Positions 9,205 through 15,612 of a DNA stretch of 64,000 nucleotides are shown piece after piece; positions within the stretch are counted from its first letter, which is position 1, and every line of letters begins with the position of its first letter. This DNA comes from Acidimicrobiia bacterium (GTDB taxonomy: Bacteria > Actinomycetota > Acidimicrobiia > Acidimicrobiales > CAIXPF01). The stretch is from contig CANJRG010000004.1 of the NCBI GenBank assembly GCA_947476745.1, positions 145,643-209,642 of the forward strand, in the 5' to 3' direction. Both the position numbers and the translations under genes were made by a program. The notes under the pieces are model-generated. The model was given only the letters and a program-made list of their open reading frames with translations. It did not search any database and was not told the origin of the DNA.

Positions 9205-10524
9205 ATGGCCATGCTCCAGGAATCGAGCACCGTTCAGGAACCGAGCACGCTGCACGACCCGGCGCAGGCCATCGACCCTGCCCTGGCCGCAGGCAAGGCG
9301 GTCGCGTCCGGCGCCAGGCGACCGGCGAAGGCAGCCCTCGACCCCGAACAGCTGACGTCGTTCCACACCAACGGGTACCTCGTCATCCGCAATGCCTTCG
9401 ACGAGGCCACCCTGAACCGGTTCGAGACCGCGGCCCGCAGCCATCCACCGGTCGACCAGGTCGTGGTGGGCAAGCAGTACCCCGCAGCTGGACGCTGGAC
9501 GCTGGCCCGCAACGCCATGGCCGACCCCGACCTGGCCTTCATCATGGCCACGCCGGAGATGACCGAACCGATGCGGGCCGTGCTCGACGACGACCCGAAG
9601 ATCATCATGTTCGCCTACTACGACCGGACCCCGGGCGGGGCGGGCCTACCCAGCCACAGCGACTACAAGCGCTGGCGGCCGATCGGCTCGTCGATGCGCT
9701 GGGCGTTCGCCATCGTGCCGCTGTGCGACTTCGACGAGGCGGCCGGCAAGCTCGAGTTCGTGCCCGGCTCCCACCGGGTGGCCCACTCCCCCGATCCGTA
9801 CGCCCCGGTGTGGAACGCCGAACGGCCGACGCCGCCAACCGAGGACCGGTTCATCGACCCCGAGCTCAAGCGTGGCGACCTCGCCATCGTGGACATGCAC
9901 ACCTGGCACCGCGCCGGCACGAACAACGCCGCGCACCACCGCACCGGGCTGTTCACCAAGTGGTGTGCGGCCACCCAGCCCCCGGCAACCGGTTGGTTCC
10001 CCTTCAACGACGAGGTGCGCCGGGCCCTCGGCCCCGACGGCGAGCACGTGCTCGGCTTCTCGTCGCCGCTGCCGATCACCGGTACCTCCGCGCTGCTCGA
10101 GCGGCTGCGGCCCGACGGTGGGCAGGTCCTGTTCCTCGAGCGGGACGGCAAGCTGGTGCTGCCGGCGGGCCCTGCGGTGAAGGAAGGTTCGATCCCCGAC
10201 TGGGACGAGGGCAACTACATCGGTGGGCTCAGCGACGCCCTCGCCACCGAGGTACGCACCCGGCCGACCTGGATGTCCTACGTCGGCGACTATCCCGAGG
10301 GCGACGGGCTCAGCCGGGTGTACGCCTACCGCGTGCCGCCGCATGCCTGGGGCATCCACCCCAAGGGCGCAGTCTGGCTGTCCGCTGCCGAAGCCGCGGC
10401 CCGCATCGACGAGCTCGCCCAGCCGTGGGCGGTCGAAGCGGTGGCCGTATGGCAGCGGGCCGACATGGTCCGGGGCAAGGCGGTCAGCGAAGCGACGGGC
10501 CGGGCCGACCAGTACGCCTGCTGA
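9205..10524 (+). CDS. Phytanoyl-CoA dioxygenase (PhyH) family protein
   Basis: Predicted Fe(II)/2-oxoglutarate-dependent oxygenase of 439 residues. The facial-triad candidates are the H-x-D of SHSDYKRW (His151, Asp153) and the distal His in DMHTWHRAGTN (His235). Arg246 in AHHRTGLF would bind 2-oxoglutarate. The start is ATG 9205, 4 nt after a strong GAGGAGGTC ribosome site at 9192-9200; the much longer open frame upstream is antisense over hrpA and the MFS gene. The C-terminal ~150 residues are an extension whose role I do not recognise. The family hydroxylates acyl-CoAs, small natural products or amino acids. Confidence 0.82.
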   Translation: MAMLQESSTVQEPSTLHDPAQAIDPALAAGKAVASGARRPAKAALDPEQLTSFHTNGYLVIRNAFDEATLNRFETAARSHPPVDQVVVGKQYPAAGRWTLARNAMADPDLAFIMATPEMTEPMRAVLDDDPKIIMFAYYDRTPGGAGLPSHSDYKRWRPIGSSMRWAFAIVPLCDFDEAAGKLEFVPGSHRVAHSPDPYAPVWNAERPTPPTEDRFIDPELKRGDLAIVDMHTWHRAGTNNAAHHRTGLFTKWCAATQPPATGWFPFNDEVRRALGPDGEHVLGFSSPLPITGTSALLERLRPDGGQVLFLERDGKLVLPAGPAVKEGSIPDWDEGNYIGGLSDALATEVRTRPTWMSYVGDYPEGDGLSRVYAYRVPPHAWGIHPKGAVWLSAAEAAARIDELAQPWAVEAVAVWQRADMVRGKAVSEATGRADQYAC

Positions 10525-10537
10525 ACCGGGCCGCAGC

Positions 10538-10562
10538 GGTGGCCGGCGACCGGCCGGCCACC
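10538..10562. terminator. Hairpin between convergent genes
   Basis: Perfect 9-bp stem GGTGGCCGG / CCGGCCACC with a 7-nt loop, lying in the 45-nt gap between the convergent PhyH-like and phosphoesterase genes. Probably a shared bidirectional terminator; no clear U-tract. Confidence 0.55.
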
Positions 10563-10569
10563 ACGTTGC

Positions 10570-11325
10570 TCAGCAGGAACAGGCCTCGAACACCGGAACC
10601 GGCACCGGCGTGGCCCGCACCCCATGGTCGGGATGTAGATCCACCACCAGGGCCTGGCCACCGGGATAGCCGGTCGGCGCGCCCGAGTAGAACGCCGTGA
10701 CGCCGCCGGCGCTGACATCGGTCAGCACGTGGTGGTGACCCAGGGCTACGTAGTCGGCACCGGTGGCGGCGATGTCGGCGGCGGTGATCAGCGACGAGCG
10801 GCCGGCGCCGTCGACCGAGTCGTCACCGATGTGCAGGCCGTGGCCCAACACCAGGTACCACGCATCGGCGTCGGGCCGGCCGGGCACGCCGTGCAAGGGC
10901 CGGTAGCGGGCCGAGTGCTCGTCCATGGCCTTGCCCCACAGCACCAGATCGCCGTCGAACAGCTCGCTGGTGGTGCCGTGCAGTTCGTCGAAGAACACCG
11001 TGTGCGAGCCGCTCACCACGTGACCGTGGCGGCGGTACAGCGAGCTGTCGTCGTGCACGTCGTGGTTGCCCACGATCAGCACGGTGACGCCGGGGAAGCC
11101 GTCGAGCACCCCGAAGGCCTTGCCGACCAGGGTCTCGTCGACCCGAGCATGGTCGAACAGGTCGCCCATGACCAGCACGCCGTCCACGCCGTGCTCGCGG
11201 GCCAGGGCGTCGACCGCAAGCAACGGGCAAACGCAGTGACGGTGGTGGGTGGCCGCGCCGTGGTAGCCGTGCGAGCCGAGATGGACGTCGGAGGTGTGCA
11301 GGAATCGGAGCGGTCGCCGGCCCAC
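10570..11325 (-). CDS. Calcineurin-like metallophosphoesterase (SbcD/YkuE-like)
   Basis: Dinuclear-metal phosphoesterase of 251 residues. Motifs in order are FLHTSDVHLGSHG (DxH), VMGDLFDHA (GDxxD), VLIVGNHDVHDD (GNHD), the HGLH segment and ALGHHHV (GHxH), the full signature. The layout recalls SbcD/Mre11 nucleases, but no SbcC-like ATPase is adjacent, so a nuclease role is not established. The GTG start at 11325 follows a GAGGCGGG site and lies 11 nt after the epoxide hydrolase stop, so the two genes are probably co-transcribed. Confidence 0.85.
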   Translation of the reverse strand: MGRRPLRFLHTSDVHLGSHGYHGAATHHRHCVCPLLAVDALAREHGVDGVLVMGDLFDHARVDETLVGKAFGVLDGFPGVTVLIVGNHDVHDDSSLYRRHGHVVSGSHTVFFDELHGTTSELFDGDLVLWGKAMDEHSARYRPLHGVPGRPDADAWYLVLGHGLHIGDDSVDGAGRSSLITAADIAATGADYVALGHHHVLTDVSAGGVTAFYSGAPTGYPGGQALVVDLHPDHGVRATPVPVPVFEACSC

Positions 11326-11336
11326 GGGCCCGCCTC

Positions 11337-12473
11337 TCAGCGCAGCGTGCGGAAGTAGGCCCGCACGTCGTGGACGAACAACTGGGGCTGCTCGAAGGCG
11401 GCGAAGTGACCGCCCTTGGTCTGCTCGTTCCAGTACGTGATGTTGGTGAACTGCGGCTCCATCCAGTGCCGCACGGGGGTCACGATCTCCTTGGGGAACA
11501 CCGTCACCCCGGTCGGTACGTTCACCGGCAGTCGCTTGCCGCCGCGGAAGCTCTCCCAGTACAGCCGGGCCGACGACGCGGCCGAGGCAGTCACCCAGTA
11601 CAGCATCAGGTTGTCGAGCAGTTCGTCACGGTGCAGCACGTTCTCGGGGTGGCCATCACAGTCGGTCCACGCCCAGAACTTCTCGAGGATCCATGCCGCC
11701 TGGCCCGACGGGGAGTCGGTCAGGCCGTACCCAACGGTCTGGGGACGGGTCGACTGCTCCTTGGAGTACCCCGAATCCCAGTTCTTGTAATATTTCTGGC
11801 CCTCGAGGGCACGCTGCTCGGCCGGGGTCGGCTCACCCTCGATGCGGGGCCGAGCACCCATGGCCAGCGTGACGTGGATGCCCAGGCAGTGCTCGGGGTC
11901 CTGACCACCGATGGCGGTGGTGACCGCCGAGCCCCAGTCGCCACCCTGGGCGGCGTAACGGTCGTAGCCGAGACGGGCCATCAGCTGCGTCCACACCTCG
12001 GCGATGCGGTCGACACCCCATCCGATGGTGGTGGGCTTGCCGGAGAAGCCGTAGCCGGGCAGCGACGGGCACACCACGTGGAAGGCGTCGGCGGCGTCGC
12101 CACCGAAACGGGTGGGATCGACGAGGGGCTCGATGACCTTGTGGAACTCCACGATCGAACCGGGCCAGCCGTGGGTCATGATCAGCGGCATCGCGCCCTC
12201 GTGCGGCGAACGGGCGTGGATGAAGTGCACGTCGAGCCCGTCGATGGTGGTCATGAACTGGGGGAAGCGGTTCAGCGCCGCCTCGCGGGCACGCCAGTCG
12301 TAGGTGTCGGCCCAGTAGCTGCACATGTCCTGGATCCACGCCAGCGGGGCGCCCTGGCTCCAGTCGTCCACCAGTTCCGCCTCCGGCCAGCGGGTGTTGT
12401 GCAGCCGGGCCCGCAGGTCGGCCAGCACGTCGTCGGCCACCTCGATGCGGAACGGTCGGATCTCTTGGCTCAT
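11337..12473 (-). CDS. Epoxide hydrolase (microsomal-type, EHN domain)
   Basis: Alpha/beta-hydrolase that opens epoxides to diols, 378 residues. The N-terminal EHN domain (RPFRIEVADDVLADLRARL) precedes the hydrolase core. The oxyanion-hole motif is HGWPGS (101-106), the nucleophile elbow is QGGDWGS (Asp179), and the late His is in KGGHFAAFEQP. The start is ATG 12473 with a GGGGGAAG ribosome site; a TAATGT box at 12508-12513 would give a leader of about 30 nt. It could detoxify or use epoxides made by monooxygenases such as the P450 in this window, which is inference from proximity. Confidence 0.88.
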   Translation of the reverse strand: MSQEIRPFRIEVADDVLADLRARLHNTRWPEAELVDDWSQGAPLAWIQDMCSYWADTYDWRAREAALNRFPQFMTTIDGLDVHFIHARSPHEGAMPLIMTHGWPGSIVEFHKVIEPLVDPTRFGGDAADAFHVVCPSLPGYGFSGKPTTIGWGVDRIAEVWTQLMARLGYDRYAAQGGDWGSAVTTAIGGQDPEHCLGIHVTLAMGARPRIEGEPTPAEQRALEGQKYYKNWDSGYSKEQSTRPQTVGYGLTDSPSGQAAWILEKFWAWTDCDGHPENVLHRDELLDNLMLYWVTASAASSARLYWESFRGGKRLPVNVPTGVTVFPKEIVTPVRHWMEPQFTNITYWNEQTKGGHFAAFEQPQLFVHDVRAYFRTLR

Positions 12474-12519
12474 GGGCAGCTTCCCCCTGTTACGGACGAC
12501 ATAGGCAACATTAGAGCCC

Positions 12520-14082
12520 TCACACGATCCGGCTGTCGTGGTTGCCCCAGTAGCGGTCGCGCAGCAGCCGCTTGTAGAGCTTGCCGGTGGGCAGGCGGGG
12601 CAACTCGTCGAGAAAGTCCACCGAGCGGGGCACCTTGTAGTGGGCGATCTGCGTGCGGGCGAAGGCCAGCAGCTCCTGCTCGAGCTCGGGGCCGGCGGCG
12701 ACCCCCTCGGCGGGCTGGACCACGGCCTTGACCGCCTCGCCCATCTCCGGGTCGGGCACGCCGAAGACCGCCACGTCGGCGACCTTGGGGTGCATGACCA
12801 GGCAGTCCTCGATCTCCTGGGGGTAGATGTTGACCCCGCCGGAGATGATCATGAACGACTTGCGATCGGTCAGGTACAGATAACCCTCGGCATCCACGTA
12901 GCCGACGTCACCCAGGGCGCTCCACAACCAGTGCGTCGGGTGCTGCGAGGAACGGGTCTTGTCGGGGTCGTTGTGGTATTCGAAGGCCTGCACGTCGCGC
13001 TCGAAGTAGATGAGCCCCGGCTCGCCCACCGGCAGTTCGTTGCCGTCGTCGTCGCAGATGTGGATCACGCCGATCAGCGGACGGCCGACCGAACCCGCAT
13101 GGGCCAGCCACTGCTCGGAGTCGATGAAGGTGAAGCCGTTGAACTCGGTACCGGCGTAGTACTCGAGCAGGATCGGGCCCCACCAGTCGATCATCTGGCG
13201 CTTGACCTCGACCGGGCAGGGTGCAGCGGCGTGGATGGCGACCCGGTGCGAGGACAGGTCGAAGCCCTCCCGTTCGGACGGGTCGAGCTTGAGCATCCGG
13301 GTGAACATGGTCGGCACCCACTGGCTCTTGGTGACCCGGTACCGCTCGATGAGCCGCAGTGACTCGACGGCGTCGAAGCGCTCCATCACCACGCACGTCC
13401 CGCCGAGTGCCTGCGTGGCGGTCGTCGCCGCCAGCGGGGCCGAGTGGTACAGCGGCGCCGGCGAGAGGTAGGTGTCCTCGGCGACGAAGGAGAACAGCCC
13501 CTGCATCACCGCGGTGATCAGCAGGCTCGGCGCAGCCACCGACTCGCCGCTCAACGGCCGCTTGATGCCCTTGGGCCGCCCGGTGGTGCCCGACGAGTAC
13601 AGCATCGTCTCGCCGCGGGGCTGGTCGGCGAGGGGCTCGGCCGGCTGGGTGGCGATGGCCGCCTCGTAGGCCTCGAACCCCTCGACGGTGCCGTCCCACA
13701 TGTGCCGCAGCGGGCAGTTGGGGATGTCGGGCAGGATCTGGGTCGCCAGCGCCGCCAGGGCATGGGAGGCGACGAGGGCCTTCGCTCCGCAGTCGTTGAT
13801 GATGTACGCCGCCTCGTCGGCCTGCAGGTACCGGTTGACGGTGGTGAAGTACAGCCCCGAACGCATGGCCGCCCAGTACGCCTCGAAGTAGCGCGGATGG
13901 TTCTCGGCCAGGATGGCCACGTGGTCACCGGGGCGCAGGCCGGCCGCCCACCACAGCTGCGCCAACCGGGCCGATCTGTCCTCGAGCTCCCGATAGGTGA
14001 CGACGGTGCCGTCGAAACGGGGCCCGGCCATGATCACCGCAGGCTTGTCGGGCTGGGTCTGCGCATGGACTCCGGGGTACAT
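12520..14082 (-). CDS. Acyl-CoA synthetase (FadD-like, AMP-forming)
   Basis: ANL-superfamily ligase of 520 residues that activates a carboxylic acid to its CoA thioester through an acyl-adenylate. The AMP-binding P-loop is LYSSGTTGRPKG, followed by LEYYAGTEFNG (A5-type) and the hinge DRKSFMIISGGVNIYPQEIE. The catalytic lysine is in LPTGKLYK near the C-terminus. Actinobacterial relatives are annotated as fatty-acid or steroid-acid CoA ligases, but the acid used here is unknown. It is divergent from the candidate selenoprotein gene across a 173-nt gap. Confidence 0.87.
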   Translation of the reverse strand: MYPGVHAQTQPDKPAVIMAGPRFDGTVVTYRELEDRSARLAQLWWAAGLRPGDHVAILAENHPRYFEAYWAAMRSGLYFTTVNRYLQADEAAYIINDCGAKALVASHALAALATQILPDIPNCPLRHMWDGTVEGFEAYEAAIATQPAEPLADQPRGETMLYSSGTTGRPKGIKRPLSGESVAAPSLLITAVMQGLFSFVAEDTYLSPAPLYHSAPLAATTATQALGGTCVVMERFDAVESLRLIERYRVTKSQWVPTMFTRMLKLDPSEREGFDLSSHRVAIHAAAPCPVEVKRQMIDWWGPILLEYYAGTEFNGFTFIDSEQWLAHAGSVGRPLIGVIHICDDDGNELPVGEPGLIYFERDVQAFEYHNDPDKTRSSQHPTHWLWSALGDVGYVDAEGYLYLTDRKSFMIISGGVNIYPQEIEDCLVMHPKVADVAVFGVPDPEMGEAVKAVVQPAEGVAAGPELEQELLAFARTQIAHYKVPRSVDFLDELPRLPTGKLYKRLLRDRYWGNHDSRIV

Positions 14083-14242
14083 ACCCGACAGTGTCGACCA
14101 TGACGGCCGGGTCGCACAATGACAGCCTGGCGCTGTCCCAGCAGCCGGGGGTTCAGGGTCCCGATGGGCCCGCTCGGGTCGGCCCAGCCGGCCCTGAGCT
14201 TCCCGGACCCGTCCGTGGTGGGTGCCGGCCGGGGTGATCCGG

Positions 14243-14248
14243 TACCGT
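14243..14248 (+). promoter_or_regulatory. -10 box TACCGT, leaderless-type promoter
   Basis: TACCGT ends 7 nt before the ATG at 14256 of the candidate selenoprotein gene. There is no ribosome site between. Confidence 0.45.
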
Positions 14249-14255
14249 TTGGGCT

Positions 14256-14852
14256 ATGGCCAACGAGTATGGACGGCTGCCCAAAGCCGACCCTGACACG
14301 CTCCCCGACGAGCTGCGCGAGCGCCTCGGCATCTGGTTCGACAAGGCGTACAAGGACGACAACCTGTTCCTCACCCTGGCCAACCGCCCCGGGGTGCTGG
14401 ACATGTTTCTCAACTGGGTGTCCTTCGTGTACACCGATGCCTCGTCGCTGGACCCCAGGACGGTGGAGCTGTGCCGCATCCGCATGGCGACCCGCAACCA
14501 GTGCGTCCATTGAAGCCTCGCCCGTAGCGCATCGTTGGTGCGCAGAGGACTGACCGAGGAGATGGTGCAGGCGGCGTTGGGCGATCTCGACGTGGCCGAC
14601 CTGCCGCCCAAGACGGTGGCGGCGCTGCGCCTCGCCGACCTGCTGACCGAGCCCCGGCCCGAGATCGGGCCCGACGTGTTCGAGTCGTTGCAGGCCGATC
14701 TCGAACCCGGCGAGATCCTGGAGCTGGCCGCGGCCATCTCCGTCGGGTCGGGCTGGCAGCGAATGATCGAGGCCTTCGGGATCCGCCCCGACCACTGGTC
14801 GGAAGCAACTCCCCTGCCCTGGCAGGGCGACGAGCCCGAAGGCACCGCATGA
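14256..14852 (+). CDS. Carboxymuconolactone decarboxylase/AhpD-like protein with in-frame TGA: candidate selenoprotein (CxxU)
   Basis: Read through one in-frame TGA (14511-14513), this is a 198-residue CMD/AhpD-like protein. The TGA is codon 86 in the context NQCVH-TGA-SLARSAS, exactly where relatives carry the second Cys of the C-x-x-C-x3-RS redox motif, so the motif becomes Cys83-Val-His-Sec86. Downstream, [13 protein letters not shown] and the rest of the family fold continue in the same frame with no further defect to the stop, which overlaps the next ATG. A SECIS-like hairpin follows the TGA immediately. AhpD-like proteins are thiol peroxidase or disulfide-relay enzymes. The alternative is a recent nonsense mutation (TGC to TGA is one base); selA, selB, selC and selD are not in the window. 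Confidence 0.72.
14511..14548 (+). promoter_or_regulatory. Candidate bacterial SECIS element after UGA codon
   Basis: Starting at the TGA, the mRNA can fold into a lower stem CCUC (14516-14519) / GAGG (14545-14548) and an upper stem GCGCAUC (14527-14533) / GGUGCGC (14537-14543), which includes one U-G pair. The apical loop is GUU (14534-14536). The loop begins with G about 20 nt after the UGA, matching the known bacterial SECIS layout (loop G, 16-37 nt downstream). Confidence 0.6.
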
Positions 14853-15553
14853 GCGCGGCACCTGCGCCGACCACCGTCGACTTCCACTTCGACGTCATGT
14901 GCCCGTGGGCGTACCAGACGTCGCTGTGGATGCGCGACGTGCGCGACCAGCTCGGTCTTACCGTCAACTGGCGGTTCTTCAGCCTCGAGGAGGTCAACCG
15001 CCAGGAGGGCAAGAAACACCCGTGGGAGCGTGACTGGTCCTACGGCTGGTCGATGATGCGTATCGGGGCCGTACTGCGGCGCCGTGACATGGCGCAGCTC
15101 GACGCCTGGTACGCACGGGCCGGGCGGGCCTTGCACGTCGAGGGACACAAGCCCCACGAGCCCGATGTGGCCCGCCATCTCCTCGCCGAGATCGGGCTCG
15201 ATCCGGCAGTGGTCGACGAGGCCATGGCCGATGAGACCACCCACGACGAGATCCGGGCCGAACACCAGCGGGTCATCGACGCCGGGGGTTTCGGGGTGCC
15301 CACCCTGTTCTTCCCCGACGGGCAGTGCGTGTTCGGGCCGGTCCTGCTCGACCCGCCCACCGGCGAGGCAGCGGTACGCCTGTGGTCGGCCACGACGGCG
15401 TGGCTCGAGTTCCCCCACCTCTACGAGATGAAGCGGCCCAAGACCCGGGACGACGAGCGTCTCATCACCGAGGCGTTCCGGCCCTATCTCGAGGCTCGGG
15501 ACTGGGTCAGCATCGACCGCGGCAAGGTCGTGGAGTTCAAGCCGCCGAGCTGA
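14849..15553 (+). CDS. DsbA-family thioredoxin-fold protein, Rv2466c-like
   Basis: DsbA/2-hydroxychromene-isomerase-fold protein of 234 residues. It resembles the mycothiol-dependent Rv2466c group, as shown by the N-terminal strand plus [14 protein letters not shown], then GVPTLFF and [12 protein letters not shown], and [13 protein letters not shown] near the end. The active-site motif is Cys18-Pro-Trp-Ala21, so only the first cysteine of the usual CPWC remains and chemistry would have to be monothiol. The ATG overlaps the stop of the preceding AhpD-like gene by 4 bp (ATGA), implying translational coupling and a joint thiol-redox role. Confidence 0.82.
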   Translation: MSAAPAPTTVDFHFDVMCPWAYQTSLWMRDVRDQLGLTVNWRFFSLEEVNRQEGKKHPWERDWSYGWSMMRIGAVLRRRDMAQLDAWYARAGRALHVEGHKPHEPDVARHLLAEIGLDPAVVDEAMADETTHDEIRAEHQRVIDAGGFGVPTLFFPDGQCVFGPVLLDPPTGEAAVRLWSATTAWLEFPHLYEMKRPKTRDDERLITEAFRPYLEARDWVSIDRGKVVEFKPPS

Positions 15554-15568
15554 ACGGCCCGAGCGTGG

Positions 15569-15595
15569 GTGGAGCGGTCCCGCCGGACCCACCAC
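15569..15595. terminator. Weak hairpin between convergent genes
   Basis: Inner stem GGTCC (15576-15580) / GGACC (15585-15589) with loop CGCC, extended outward by GTGG / CCAC, in the 59-nt convergent gap. Modest stem, no U-tract. Confidence 0.35.
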
Positions 15596-15612
15596 CCCCG
15601 CCACGGCGGCCG

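Noticed and set aside
7144..10524. A 1126-codon open frame spanning the end of hrpA, the MFS gene and the PhyH-like gene
   Set aside because: Only the last 439 codons (from ATG 9205) have protein-like sequence and a ribosome site; the rest is a Pro/Arg-rich or His-rich shadow of other genes, common at this GC content.
10570..11325. Calling the metallophosphoesterase SbcD
   Set aside because: The phosphoesterase motifs fit, but there is no SbcC partner and the protein is short for SbcD, so only the superfamily is assigned.
14256..14513. Treating the AhpD-like gene as two separate genes or a pseudogene
   Set aside because: The TGA coincides with the redox position, the rest of the frame is undamaged and a SECIS-like hairpin follows. 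The pseudogene reading is kept only as the alternative to test.
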